DNA of 64,000 nucleotides, taken from NCBI GenBank assembly GCA_002706765.1, contig PAJV01000064.1:1-64000 (forward strand), given 5' to 3'. Shown here one piece after another: positions 1 to 9,642 of the stretch. This DNA is from Gimesia sp. (GTDB lineage Bacteria; Planctomycetota; Planctomycetia; Planctomycetales; Planctomycetaceae). Each line of letters opens with the position of its first letter. Position 1 is the first letter of the stretch. The notes beneath the pieces are model-generated. The model saw only the letters and a program-made list of their open reading frames with translations, had not been told where the DNA came from and made no database searches. The position numbers and the translations under genes were made by a program.

Positions 1-72
1 ATTGTGACACGCTGGGAATACCATGATTATCTCTACGAAAGCTTTGTTATACTCGGATGTCTATTTACACTA

Positions 73-1413
73 TTAAAACGGTTTTGAGATGACCTCTAGT
101 GAAAATGCAGGTAGACTTTCAACCGGCGACCCCAACCCCGTCACCTTTGCTTCCACGCACCCGTCACATGAGTCGTCAGTGAAGTGCGCAGCAAAATAGC
201 CTCCATTTTCAATCGCATTTGCGAATGCTGACGGACTTAGGGTATTCAGATCAGTTGGTACTTGTGTGATCGAGCCGTTCGGGTCCACGCGATGCCGGAT
301 GTTGACATATTCCGGCGACAGGCGGTCAGCACCAAATGCTGGTATCTCAAGGCTGGACTCCGCAAATCGATTTCGAGGAAGACCACCACCGGGTCTAACG
401 ATGTTTCGTACAGGCGGGACCTCGAAGTGAACGATTTGGAATTTGTTAGTAATGGAATTGCGCTGTGCTACTGTTCTCACGAGTGAAGTTGCTGGTTCAG
501 GAACTACTAACACGGATGAGCCGACCGGAGATAGCTGTGTAAGTTTCCCCCCATTGGTGGAGTCTCGTACGTAAGGAAAACTTGTCAAGTCAAATCCGGC
601 GGGAAGGGGAAGTCCGCCTTCGTTGGCAGAGAGCCGGTGTGTCATCCGCAACTTTTCATTGCGATGATACTCGGAAAAGTCGATCGAAATATCCCGACCA
701 TCCAAGCACTCTTTCCCCGAGAATAGTTTGTGAACAGGAAAGACATAGTCCGCATCGTTCGCACCATCATGGCCTCCTTGTACCGAGCCTGCGGTACCTG
801 GCTTAGCCCAACGGGCCAAAAAAGCCGCGTAACGAGCTGGCAGGACACAGATAGCCTCGCTCCCATTCTTTGGTAGTACCCAAAAGCTCCTGCGCCTCGC
901 GTCGTAATTGGGTTTAGAAGTCCCAATCCTGGCAACACCTGTTCGCGAATAAGCTACATCAGCATGTCGAAGGTGTGGTGTTCGGCTTGCTATACGGTAC
1001 TGGTAAGCAAAAACGGCGATAAAGGTATCGTCCAGATCTGTGCGGTCAGACACCAGGCTATAAATGAAATTTTCGATGACATCCAACTCTTCCAGCGTCG
1101 GGTAGTTCTTTGAATTTCCCGATGGATTTCCGTTTGAGGTTGGATGGACGGCAGGTGACGCCAACGCATGGTAAAACAAGCTTTGCGATGGGCTGCCGCC
1201 AGTAATCGCTCGGTCGGCAGTCGCGTGAAAGTCTTCTAATCCTGGCTTCGTGCGATTGATTGATGAGAGAGGTGCTGTCAATGCTGCGAGAAGTTTCGGA
1301 CGCGACGACTGAATAATATCCAATTCTCCCCCTGTTGCATCCAGGAAATAATCTCTCCACCCACGTCCCTCTAAACGATCGCAAATATCTTTAACGTCAT
1401 TGATGATAGGCAT
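73..1413 (-). CDS. Unrecognised 446-aa protein, last gene of the GMC/DUF1080 operon
   Basis: I do not recognise this protein. It is complete: ATG at 1411-1413 preceded by AAAGGA with good spacing, TAA at 73-75. There is no signal peptide or membrane segment, so it looks cytoplasmic. It is rich in Pro, Ser and Asn, and has one close Cys pair near the C-terminus (DSCDGCVEAK). The first ~110 residues look like a separate globular piece, including a YPTLEELDVIENF stretch. It lies 311 bases downstream of the FABP-like gene on the same strand and is probably the distal gene of the 6373-73 group. It could supply a partner or structural function to the oxidoreductase, but this is only guilt by position. 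Confidence 0.75.
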   Translation of the reverse strand: MPIINDVKDICDRLEGRGWRDYFLDATGGELDIIQSSRPKLLAALTAPLSSINRTKPGLEDFHATADRAITGGSPSQSLFYHALASPAVHPTSNGNPSGNSKNYPTLEELDVIENFIYSLVSDRTDLDDTFIAVFAYQYRIASRTPHLRHADVAYSRTGVARIGTSKPNYDARRRSFWVLPKNGSEAICVLPARYAAFLARWAKPGTAGSVQGGHDGANDADYVFPVHKLFSGKECLDGRDISIDFSEYHRNEKLRMTHRLSANEGGLPLPAGFDLTSFPYVRDSTNGGKLTQLSPVGSSVLVVPEPATSLVRTVAQRNSITNKFQIVHFEVPPVRNIVRPGGGLPRNRFAESSLEIPAFGADRLSPEYVNIRHRVDPNGSITQVPTDLNTLSPSAFANAIENGGYFAAHFTDDSCDGCVEAKVTGLGSPVESLPAFSLEVISKPF

Positions 1414-1724
1414 GGTTGTTTCCTTTACGCAAATTCACTGAACTTTTATGAGATTTTGGGATACGTAGATCGATTGCCGTAGCAGAAAGGCTCGGCGTCC
1501 GCCAAAACGAAGAGCCTAACAAAACCTTGCTTTAAAATTTCGTGTCATTACCAAGTGATTTGTTATAACGGACCGCCGGGTCACAAGATTCGATGTAGTT
1601 AATCGTGGATTAGGCAACACTTTTGATCTGACCGTTTTCTTACCTTAAGGGAGCGGACAGTTCGGTTCTCATGGTCGCACCTTTTTTTATCACTGCTTAA
1701 ACGACAAAGCGTTCTGAACGCGGC
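1414..1724. other. Intergenic, nothing recognised
   Basis: A 311-base gap between two same-strand genes. The minus-strand Shine-Dalgarno of the 446-aa gene lies at its left edge. I see no convincing hairpin plus T-run, tRNA or ORF, so the distal gene could have its own promoter here. Confidence 0.5.
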
Positions 1725-2771
1725 TTAGCTCTGTATGGCTGGAGCGACTTCAACCTCAGCCTTTGAAGGTGCTACCTTCTCCATTGTATTGATGCTAATG
1801 TGTGGCCAACGTATGAGTCCCGGCAAGCCATCGCGTCGACTGAAAAAATCAAGCAAGACTACCTGGAGATATTGAAGTCGCAGTTTTGGTTTCCCATGCT
1901 TGTCTTTTTCGACCAGTTCTTGAATCCAGAAAGTTGACTTCATCGACGCTGCATTGGCCTGCCGGACGACGAACGGGATATTGTGAATGCCTCCGGTCTC
2001 CACAGTTGTGTCGACTGATAGCGTTGTCGTTCGTTTGATTTCGACACCTTCATTGGCCGCTCTCAATAGGTCGGTGGTTCGATGGGGAAGAAAACCCGGA
2101 AAGGCTGGATCGGACACCACTCCTTTGAACGGATGATCGATGAAATTCTTGTAAGGGGATAGGTAAGGATTCCCTTCAACGTCAGGCGAAACTCCGACAG
2201 GCAGTCCACTGACTTCATCAGGAATATCTGGAGGGCCGTCTTCGACTTTGCTCTTCCCCAGTGCAAGCACCGAGTCTCCGTGAGGAATGGTCGCAAGTCG
2301 ACCAACATCCAGACCCAATGGCGTTTCGTTCAACATATAAAGCCAAAGTCCCGGTTCGTGGTGAATTGGTAAATCGGCGGGGCCTGCTAACCCACTATCG
2401 GGAAAATCCGCGGCGCTAATCTGTTTGACCTGTTGTTCATAGTCGAGCGTGACGACAAACTGATCGCTTTCTTGTGTCGTGCCAGAGGATTCGTCAACGC
2501 TAATTCCGCGATTGGGCACGCCTTTGTCTATCAACGAGAAAGTCAGCACCTCGTTGTACTGATTCATCATTAAACGATAATTAAAACCCGCACCTGGTGC
2601 CGTCGCAAACGGCAACGCGATAATATTCCAGCCTCTTCCTGAAAGGTTTGGCTCATTCTTCCAGATGCCTGGCAACAGCTTAAGCGGACCAAGATCATCA
2701 TCACCCGTATCTGCTGGAGCGAGATAACGCCGCTGACCTTTCATTTTCGACAGGATAATTTCTTTTTTCAT
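1725..2771 (-). CDS. Nitrobindin/FABP-like (heme-binding-like) beta-barrel protein
   Basis: 348 aa, ATG start with GGGAGA six bases upstream. Residues ~27-170 carry the pattern LGPLKLLPGIW...GRGWN...LTFSLIDKGVPNRG, followed by HHEPGLWLY and IPHGDSVLALG. This pattern recurs in a family usually labelled heme-binding or lipocalin/FABP-like beta-barrel proteins. I am working from memory of that pattern and cannot verify the ligand. There is no signal peptide. It sits 85 bases downstream of the GMC-DUF1080 gene and is very probably co-transcribed with it. A barrel next to a flavin oxidoreductase could bind a cofactor or a hydrophobic substrate. The C-terminal ~100 residues do not suggest a known domain. 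Confidence 0.6.
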   Translation of the reverse strand: MKKEIILSKMKGQRRYLAPADTGDDDLGPLKLLPGIWKNEPNLSGRGWNIIALPFATAPGAGFNYRLMMNQYNEVLTFSLIDKGVPNRGISVDESSGTTQESDQFVVTLDYEQQVKQISAADFPDSGLAGPADLPIHHEPGLWLYMLNETPLGLDVGRLATIPHGDSVLALGKSKVEDGPPDIPDEVSGLPVGVSPDVEGNPYLSPYKNFIDHPFKGVVSDPAFPGFLPHRTTDLLRAANEGVEIKRTTTLSVDTTVETGGIHNIPFVVRQANAASMKSTFWIQELVEKDKHGKPKLRLQYLQVVLLDFFSRRDGLPGLIRWPHISINTMEKVAPSKAEVEVAPAIQS

Positions 2772-2856
2772 TTAGTTCTCCCGGGGTAAGAGATGAATCA
2801 AAGACTCGGTCTGAACAGAAATTCTGTCCCACTATATAACCAACACTGCGAAGTAC

Positions 2857-5451
2857 CTAGATACGTTTGATCCGGATACTTCGATATTGAACGACCTCGG
2901 TGTGACATTGCAATCCAATGAATCCTCGACGCAATGCATTGCCGATTTCTCCCTCACAAACGATTTCGTTATTGCACCTGACCGTGATGTCTTGACCTTG
3001 GACCTGTATTACAAAGTCGTTCCAGTAACCAGGACGCCCATCGCGGGGACTGATGGCTCGACTGCACGAGCGAGTAGCAGGCAGTCGCCCGTACAGAGCA
3101 CCAGTCTTGTGTCGGGGACTGCCATTTGCATCCGAGACGACATCAAAACCTCTTTCGTCGATCTGTACTTCTAATGCTTGATCGTAGAAACCGCCCAGGA
3201 GGAACAAGTTCCCAACCGGTTCAGGAGCACGCAGAAAAATTCCACCATTCGCGTAGGGTGAAAACGTTCTCCATTGAAGTCGCAGTTCAAAATCATCAAA
3301 TTCTTCGGAGCTGAAATAGAGAACGCCAAGCAGCGGATTTTGGTTTTCCACACCTGCGTTTAGTATTGTTGGTTGGCCTGTTTCTGGAATAGTAAGAAAG
3401 TTAGCTGCGTCAGCGCTCCGCCAATTGCTGAATGTGCCATCGAAAAGGTCGTCGAAGCCACTCTCCGTAACCGAAACTGTTGGACTGCTAGTGAATCGCG
3501 AGGTTATGCCGCGCGCTATTTTCCTGGCAAGCGCCAACCCTGTTGGAACCGGATTGGCCGATCCCGCACTTGGAAACAAAGACTGGTCGCACGCATAAGC
3601 GTTTGAAACATGATGAAAACGTCCGTGGACATCCGTAACCGATCCGTAGGGATCCGTACCCATCCACAACGTTCCGCACTCATGATAAGTCGTTCCAATG
3701 CCATCCTGCTCCACATTGCTGTCCGTGTAATATCGAACTTTATTACCGGACGCCAAAAACTCTTCAAGTGTTTTAAATCGTGATCCTGTTTCGGAGATCG
3801 GTACATCGAACATCTCTGCAATCAATTGAAATGCTGCAGTGGTTTGATCTTCGCGTACCGCACGATCCGATGGTGTTTCAACAATCCGCACGAAGGCCCG
3901 TGGAACACGTTCGATGATATTGCCAAATCCATCCATAAATAGCTCGTCTGACACACCGGGGACCGGCGTATCCATCCAACTGAACAATTCCGCTGACGGA
4001 ATGGTTTTCTCCCGTTCTCCAAACATCTCTCCGCATGTCCGAATACCAATCGCAATTAACTCGTCATTCTGAGCCTGCAGAATGTCTTGAATCTCATCGA
4101 AATTCGGAAGCAAGCGATATAGATATTCCTCAGCATCTAAAGGCCCTGATCCAGAATTTGGCGGCACATTAGCCGATGCGTAAAACTGAAAATGGAACTC
4201 GCCCTGGCGGCCTTGTTGTGTCACCGTCCGAGACCGACCTGGAACATGCAATGCCGCATTACCCAATGGGGCACCCGTAGGCATGGACAAAGCCTCTCGT
4301 TTCACTTGCCAAACATGATTTCCACGTACGTGCGCCATCAGGTTTCGTCCCATCAACTCTGGTCCCACGCCGATGGGACGCCGAAACGAATTAAGCGCGA
4401 TGCGTGTCGATTCAATCGCATGCCCCGCCAATACGACCATGCCGCCCGGATTGATTTCAAAATTCTCAATCGAGCGAATGGTTTTCGGCGCATTGCGATC
4501 AAATGGAACTCCGGATGCAATCCGATCGACCAACGCGACGCGAACCCCGGTAGCGATACCTTGATCCATGGTGACTGATGTGACGTGTGCATTGGGGACT
4601 AAAAATAGGCGGCGATTTCTATCGTCACCCTGATGGTCACGTCGGATGGCGTCCAGCAGCAGGATCAGACTGGAGTACTTATCAAACCCAAAAAGCCCCG
4701 ATTGGGGGCCCGTTCCTTGGACTGCAACTGGTGGAGGCAGTGGAGTCATCAAGTGCGTTCCATTGCCGTTACCCAGCGTCACCTCGCTAGCAACCGCCTT
4801 TGCTCGTGTAAGTAATGTATTGTACAAGTCGCCTTGAATGAAATCCGTTGACTCAGACGCTCCAATTTCCCACTCGACGAACGGATAGCCATCATCGATC
4901 TCTTCAGGCGGCACCCCCGTTTGAAACAGGTAATCGACAACTTCTTCCGGCCAGGGGCTATCGGCACGTCGCAAGTTGTCTTCAAGCAAACGCGGTGTCC
5001 ACCCGCCCCAGAAAAGCGATTTCCCGCCCACGCATTTCGCATGATCAACAAGATTTCCCGCGTTCAAATAGTGGGCAGGTTCCTCAATTTGCCGCTGCGA
5101 CGTGGGTCCGACCAACGGCTCAAAAACGAGGCTACCGAGGTCACCGGTCCGCGTCAGATTTTGGATATGTTCAGATATCAGAAACGGCCCAGATTCGAGC
5201 ACAGCGATCCGAGGTGCCGCCGACCCAAGTGCTTGTCCAAACTCATGAAGCTTGGCAGCAAGGTAGGCACCGTACATTCCTGATCCGACAATAACGATAT
5301 CGAACCCGCGGGTTCCGCGTGCGTCTTCCAACTCTTCCCAAGTATTGCAAGCGAATCGGGCCACACCATCAACAGAGAAGGTCGTCGCTTGGACGTCCCG
5401 TATTCCATTACCAAAGAAGGAGCCCGTCTCGGCCAGTTTTTTCAGCGCCAT
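2857..5451 (-). CDS. GMC-type flavin oxidoreductase fused to a DUF1080 (3-keto-glycoside hydrolase) domain
   Basis: 864 aa, about 200 longer than an ordinary GMC oxidoreductase. Residues ~50-650 are the GMC part: an FAD-binding GSGMYGAYLAA at 56-66, a GGKSLFWGGW motif, and the C-terminal His/Asn active-site pair (His590 in HECGTLWMG, Asn633 in SANP), as in pyranose/glucoside oxidoreductases. Residues ~666-864 match DUF1080: LFDG at the start, then DFELRLQWR, GGIFLR, EVQID, TGALYG and YWNDFVI. DUF1080 proteins have been shown to act on 3-keto-disaccharides and 3-keto-glycosides. The fusion therefore suggests oxidation of a sugar hydroxyl followed by cleavage of the ketoglycoside in one polypeptide; this is inference. 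No signal peptide is seen. GMC substrate class cannot be fixed from sequence. Confidence 0.85.
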   Translation of the reverse strand: MALKKLAETGSFFGNGIRDVQATTFSVDGVARFACNTWEELEDARGTRGFDIVIVGSGMYGAYLAAKLHEFGQALGSAAPRIAVLESGPFLISEHIQNLTRTGDLGSLVFEPLVGPTSQRQIEEPAHYLNAGNLVDHAKCVGGKSLFWGGWTPRLLEDNLRRADSPWPEEVVDYLFQTGVPPEEIDDGYPFVEWEIGASESTDFIQGDLYNTLLTRAKAVASEVTLGNGNGTHLMTPLPPPVAVQGTGPQSGLFGFDKYSSLILLLDAIRRDHQGDDRNRRLFLVPNAHVTSVTMDQGIATGVRVALVDRIASGVPFDRNAPKTIRSIENFEINPGGMVVLAGHAIESTRIALNSFRRPIGVGPELMGRNLMAHVRGNHVWQVKREALSMPTGAPLGNAALHVPGRSRTVTQQGRQGEFHFQFYASANVPPNSGSGPLDAEEYLYRLLPNFDEIQDILQAQNDELIAIGIRTCGEMFGEREKTIPSAELFSWMDTPVPGVSDELFMDGFGNIIERVPRAFVRIVETPSDRAVREDQTTAAFQLIAEMFDVPISETGSRFKTLEEFLASGNKVRYYTDSNVEQDGIGTTYHECGTLWMGTDPYGSVTDVHGRFHHVSNAYACDQSLFPSAGSANPVPTGLALARKIARGITSRFTSSPTVSVTESGFDDLFDGTFSNWRSADAANFLTIPETGQPTILNAGVENQNPLLGVLYFSSEEFDDFELRLQWRTFSPYANGGIFLRAPEPVGNLFLLGGFYDQALEVQIDERGFDVVSDANGSPRHKTGALYGRLPATRSCSRAISPRDGRPGYWNDFVIQVQGQDITVRCNNEIVCEGEIGNALRRGFIGLQCHTEVVQYRSIRIKRI

Positions 5452-5665
5452 GCCTGCCCCCAGATTTTTAATGAAGTTCTTTGTGATGAACTAAAGATTG
5501 TGTAAGGAACTCAAGGGGTCAGACAATACGCAACATCTCTGCGCTTTGGCAGGCTTTCCCCAGGTTATGGCAACGACCTTTGAGCTGATATCCGTATTGA
5601 TCGTAGACAATTGGCGTTCCTGATCGCCGATATACTAAAGTTGGCAGACGCGTCACCCTATTCGA

Positions 5666-6373
5666 TTACTGCACTATCTCTACCGGAACTTCCACAACAA
5701 GGTCATTACCATAAAAAACTTGAACGGTATCGTAGTCACCATTGACCTTGCTGTAACTGACCGGTTTCCAGACCACGAACTGTGGCCAAATGCCAGGACG
5801 TTGATGGAGATGAATTTCCATCTGCAGAATCCTCGGGTTAATCCCCTGCGGTATTCTTGGAAGCAGCAGTACATCAACTCCAGGGTTCGGAACCTGCACT
5901 TCACCGACAAGATGGAACTGGTCAGGCCTGGGTGGCATCGTGTTGTTCCATGCATACCAGTCACGAGTCACTATGTTGCTTGTCGAAATGACACCTGCTT
6001 GAGTTTCGTTCGTTCGGCTCAGGCTGACCAGATCGCATTCTTCAAGATTAATAGAAGCTTCTCCCAGACGAACGCATGAAACACGATTGAAGTTGGGTAC
6101 AGCCTGAATCAGAGCGGCAACATTTCCTCCAGAGGATACCTCAACTTGAATCGAACTGCCCTCGGTCGAGATATTGCCAGAGGCCATCGGCGTACCGTTG
6201 ACAAAGAGACTTGCAAGTGCCCAGGTATTCGGGCATAAGCTGCTTTCAACATTTCGCAGGACAATCATTTTTGAATGAGGGCCCTTGATCGAATGTATCA
6301 GCAACGCGGATGCTCCTGACTCTCCCACACCACCTCTGGCAACTGAAGTACATGCTCCCGAATCAGCGGACAT
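5666..6373 (-). CDS. Unrecognised ~235-aa protein, first gene of the GMC/DUF1080 operon
   Basis: I do not recognise this protein. I chose the ATG at 6371-6373 because GGGAG lies eight bases upstream (minus strand, 6382-6386). The reading frame also extends five codons further to a TTG, which would bury that ribosome binding site. The protein has no signal peptide, is rich in beta-prone residues, and its second half has the run DWYAWNNTMPPRP and a C-terminal LVVEVPVEIVQ. It reads like two beta domains. It is the promoter-proximal member of the minus-strand group, 214 bases upstream of the fused oxidoreductase. Confidence 0.65.
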   Translation of the reverse strand: MSADSGACTSVARGGVGESGASALLIHSIKGPHSKMIVLRNVESSLCPNTWALASLFVNGTPMASGNISTEGSSIQVEVSSGGNVAALIQAVPNFNRVSCVRLGEASINLEECDLVSLSRTNETQAGVISTSNIVTRDWYAWNNTMPPRPDQFHLVGEVQVPNPGVDVLLLPRIPQGINPRILQMEIHLHQRPGIWPQFVVWKPVSYSKVNGDYDTVQVFYGNDLVVEVPVEIVQ

Positions 6374-6857
6374 AAGAGTTACTCCCAATCACGTGTAACA
6401 TGATGTGTAATCCAGCTCACTTATCTCTAAAACGTTAAGGGCATACTTTGCCAACGTTAAGAATTACATAAGAAGCCAGAGGGAAGCCAATGAATATTTC
6501 CAGATGATCTCTCCAATATTAAATCGCAAAATAGTTCCACGAGAGATCATTTAATTTGAAAATTCCTGCTGATAAGAATGATTTCAGCAGGGATGCAGCT
6601 TGCTTCAGTGCAAATCATTTCATGATTCACCAATATTTTCTCTGCAAGTATGAGAGTCATTCATACTTCCACTGCGCGAACCTGGATGGTAGATATTCCA
6701 TGTAAAACACAGGAAAAACGCCTGAGGATAATCGGCTTAAATTCTTACAGAACAAGGAAGATTACTCTCTAACGAAACGGTATACTGATGGAATTGAGTA
6801 TGCCAAATACTGAAGGGGCCATTTTTTTCTGTTCCAATTTCAAATCAGATATTAAAC
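6374..6857. other. Divergent intergenic region
   Basis: 484 AT-rich bases between the minus-strand oxidoreductase operon and the plus-strand sigma factor gene. Both must be transcribed outward from here. I could not define -35/-10 boxes with confidence and found no RNA gene. Confidence 0.5.
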
Positions 6858-7460
6858 ATGGATAAAAACGAAGAGACTCCTGTTTCAAACTGGCTGGACA
6901 CACTGGGGAAGGATCAGAAAGATACAGTCCAGGGGATCTGGGATGAGTTCTATGAAAAATTGATTCGCTATGCAGAGACACGTGTCAATACTTTCCCGAC
7001 CGCCACACTGGATGCCGAAGACATCGTGCTTTCTGTCTTCGAAAGCGTGTGGGCTGCTTCACAAGAGGGCCGTTTCGACTCAGTGCAGAACCGAGACGAA
7101 TTATGGTGGTTATTGATTGCCATGACCCAGAGAAAGGCTGTGAACCACATCCGTCGCGAAACAGCCCAAAAACGAACCTCTGTCAACGGCAAATTGCCAA
7201 TCTCAATGACTTCACTCGAACATTTTCAGGTATTTGTAGCAACAGATCATTCTCCAGAATACTTCGTGATTATGGAGGAAGAATATCAGCGCGCTTTAGG
7301 GAAACTTTCTGATGATGTTTTGAAGAAAATTGCGGTTTATAAGATACAGGGTTACACTCATGAAGAAATCGGTGAGTTATTGGATATTTCCCCTGCAACG
7401 ATAACTCGAAAAGTGCGACTGATCAGAAAAATATGGAGCCATGACGAATCCCCCCTATAA
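6858..7460 (+). CDS. ECF-type RNA polymerase sigma factor
   Basis: 200 aa. It has the two-domain layout of a planctomycete ECF sigma factor. Region 2 lies at ~25-100 (DAEDIVLSVFESVW, then RDELWWLLIAMTQRKAVNHIRRE). Region 4 lies at ~145-195, a helix-turn-helix with GYTHEEIGELLDISPATITRKV. It lacks region 3, as ECF factors do. The 3' end overlaps the start of the kinase gene by 20 bases, so the two are translated together. In planctomycetes, ECF factors of this kind are commonly paired with a Ser/Thr kinase that is thought to control them by phosphorylation. No anti-sigma factor is present nearby. Its regulon is unknown; autoregulation from the upstream gap is possible. Confidence 0.9.
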   Translation: MDKNEETPVSNWLDTLGKDQKDTVQGIWDEFYEKLIRYAETRVNTFPTATLDAEDIVLSVFESVWAASQEGRFDSVQNRDELWWLLIAMTQRKAVNHIRRETAQKRTSVNGKLPISMTSLEHFQVFVATDHSPEYFVIMEEEYQRALGKLSDDVLKKIAVYKIQGYTHEEIGELLDISPATITRKVRLIRKIWSHDESPL

Positions 7461-9585
7461 TCCCGTAGATGATGATGATCTTATGGCAGTTGCCATAACG
7501 ATAGACCGCATCTGTGACAGTTTTGAGTCATCCTGGAAACAGGGCCGCGCCCCCCTGATTGAGAGTTTCCTCAACGAAACAGCCGGGAAAACTCAGTCGA
7601 TTGTCTTTCCAGAATTAATCAGATTGGACATTCATTATCGAAGTCTAAACGGCACCCTGATCTCTCTGGATGAATACCAGTCTCGGTTTCCCCAGTACAG
7701 TGAGATCCTGCAGGATTTTTCCTCGCAGCTGGCCGACTCACATCAGCAGATCCGCAGAATCGGCCGCTATCGTCTGGAGAAAATAGTCGGTCGAGGTGCC
7801 TTTGGCGTAGTCTGGAAGGCCTGGGATGAAGAGCTACAGCGGATCGTCGCTGTCAAAATCCCGCGAAATCAATCACTGTCAGAACAGGAAAGAAACCGTT
7901 TTTTCCGGGAAGCCCGCTCTGCAGCCAGGCTTTCTCATCCGGGAATTGTATCGATTTATGACTTTGAAGAGATCGACGGGTCTCCCGTACTGGTAACTGA
8001 GTATATCCAGGGCTCGACCTTGCGCGACTGGACGCGGCATCATGAAGTCGATTTTATCGAAGCGGCAACCATCTGTCGTGATCTGGCCAGTGCGCTGCAT
8101 GCCGCGCACCAGGAATCAGTCATTCATCGGGACCTGAAACCGAATAATGTTCTGATAACTGAGGACGGTCAGGTTCGTATTACTGATTTTGGACTCGCCA
8201 AACGCTCCGATGTCGAATCAACGATTGCCGTGGCTGGCGCCATCATGGGGACCTTCTCATATATGAGCCCGGAACAGGCTGACGGCAAAGCCTCCTCGGT
8301 CGATGGTCGGTGTGATATCTATGCCCTGGGGATCATTTTATATGAATTCCTGGCAAATCGGGTTCCCTTTAAGGGAAGCACCAGCCAGCAGATGATATCT
8401 CAGATCCTGCATACCGAACCGGTTCCCCCCCATAAATGGAATGCAAGTGTCCCCCGTGATCTGGAGACGATTTGTCTGAAAGCCATGAGCAAAGTCGTCA
8501 GTGATCGCTACAACACTGCCAGTGAACTTGCTGCCGACTTGCAGCGATTCATCGAAGACAAACCGATCACGGCACGTCGACTTGCACCGCAGGAAAAATT
8601 ATGGCGCTGGGTTAAACGAAATCGATTATTGAGCGCCGCCTGCACTACGATCTGCCTGCTTCTCCTGAGTGGTATGACTGCCATGATGGTGATGCATGAT
8701 GACGGAAAATGGCAGGTCAACGTCCATACGGATCCTCCGGATGCACGTATCCTGGTCTACCCTCGCGATCCCATCAGTGGGGAACCTGATACAAGCATCA
8801 AATTTGAAGCAGATGGTACCACCCCTAATACACTGCGTCTGGCTCCCGGTGAATACTATGTAGTGGCGATTCTGGAAGGGACGCCGCGGTTTCACCACGT
8901 GTTTCGCAAGGTGCCTCCCCGTGGGACTGAAACCCCCATCGGGAGTACCAAAAACAGGTTCTGGCAAAAGACAGGCCCAGATACGATTGATTGGCCTGAA
9001 ATTATTATTCCAACCCAAAGAGTTCTGGATGAGATGGTATTGATTAAAGGAATCGAGAATAGCGTTCCAGACCTGTTTGTCTCAACTAAAGAATTCACAA
9101 ATCGAGACTACTTAATTATTCGCCCGGATACATCTTCCTCGAAGCTAGCCCGACAATCACCTCCGGACGAACCTTATTATCCCAAGGGGCAGGATTTAGC
9201 CATTCATTTTGCTGAAGAAGCAGGTGGTCGATTGATGACCGACAAGGAGTTCGAACATATTGTTCATTCTATCCCTTCGTATCCTGACCTGCAGAATTTT
9301 CTTCAAAAGGGAGCTGAATGGACCGCTTCCCGAGCGACGCCGGAACAGATCAAATCATCCGATGTGGCACTAGAACTGAATCCAGAATTTCGTACTTCCA
9401 ATTTTATTGGCCTTTCTGTCTTCCGAGGAGATATTTCTCACCAGATTGGCAGCAAATTAAATGCGAAACCAACCGCTTCGTTTTCAGTTAAAGCCGCAGT
9501 TTGTTATGGTCGAAGTTCTGAGATTGGTTTTCGCCTTGTCCGTCTGGCTGGCTCAATCCCTCCCAAAAAACAACCCCCAAAATAA
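7441..9585 (+). CDS. Membrane Ser/Thr protein kinase with PEGA-like and FGE-like C-terminal tail
   Basis: 714 aa. Residues 1-100 form an N-terminal helical region found ahead of many planctomycete kinases. The kinase domain (~108-375) is intact: glycine loop GRGAFGVVW at 117-125, Lys139, HRDLKPNN at 229-236, DFG at 249-251, SPEQ at 276-279. One transmembrane helix lies at ~396-418. Outside it comes a PEGA-like segment (~425-480) and a region ending in GFRLVRLAG, which is how formylglycine-generating-enzyme (FGE/SUMF1-like) domains end. That last domain looks shortened and is probably a ligand-binding relic, not an enzyme. The gene begins inside the sigma factor gene, so the kinase very likely senses an envelope signal and acts on that sigma factor. 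Confidence 0.9.
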   Translation: MTNPPYNPVDDDDLMAVAITIDRICDSFESSWKQGRAPLIESFLNETAGKTQSIVFPELIRLDIHYRSLNGTLISLDEYQSRFPQYSEILQDFSSQLADSHQQIRRIGRYRLEKIVGRGAFGVVWKAWDEELQRIVAVKIPRNQSLSEQERNRFFREARSAARLSHPGIVSIYDFEEIDGSPVLVTEYIQGSTLRDWTRHHEVDFIEAATICRDLASALHAAHQESVIHRDLKPNNVLITEDGQVRITDFGLAKRSDVESTIAVAGAIMGTFSYMSPEQADGKASSVDGRCDIYALGIILYEFLANRVPFKGSTSQQMISQILHTEPVPPHKWNASVPRDLETICLKAMSKVVSDRYNTASELAADLQRFIEDKPITARRLAPQEKLWRWVKRNRLLSAACTTICLLLLSGMTAMMVMHDDGKWQVNVHTDPPDARILVYPRDPISGEPDTSIKFEADGTTPNTLRLAPGEYYVVAILEGTPRFHHVFRKVPPRGTETPIGSTKNRFWQKTGPDTIDWPEIIIPTQRVLDEMVLIKGIENSVPDLFVSTKEFTNRDYLIIRPDTSSSKLARQSPPDEPYYPKGQDLAIHFAEEAGGRLMTDKEFEHIVHSIPSYPDLQNFLQKGAEWTASRATPEQIKSSDVALELNPEFRTSNFIGLSVFRGDISHQIGSKLNAKPTASFSVKAAVCYGRSSEIGFRLVRLAGSIPPKKQPPK

Positions 9586-9642
9586 GATAGCTCAGGATCC
9601 ATACCTTGGGGGCGGTTTAAACTAAGATGTTAACTCAACTTA

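Noticed and set aside
5178-5414. Short frames antisense or shifted to the oxidoreductase and other long genes
   Set aside because: They are shadows of well-supported coding sequence and show no independent start signals.
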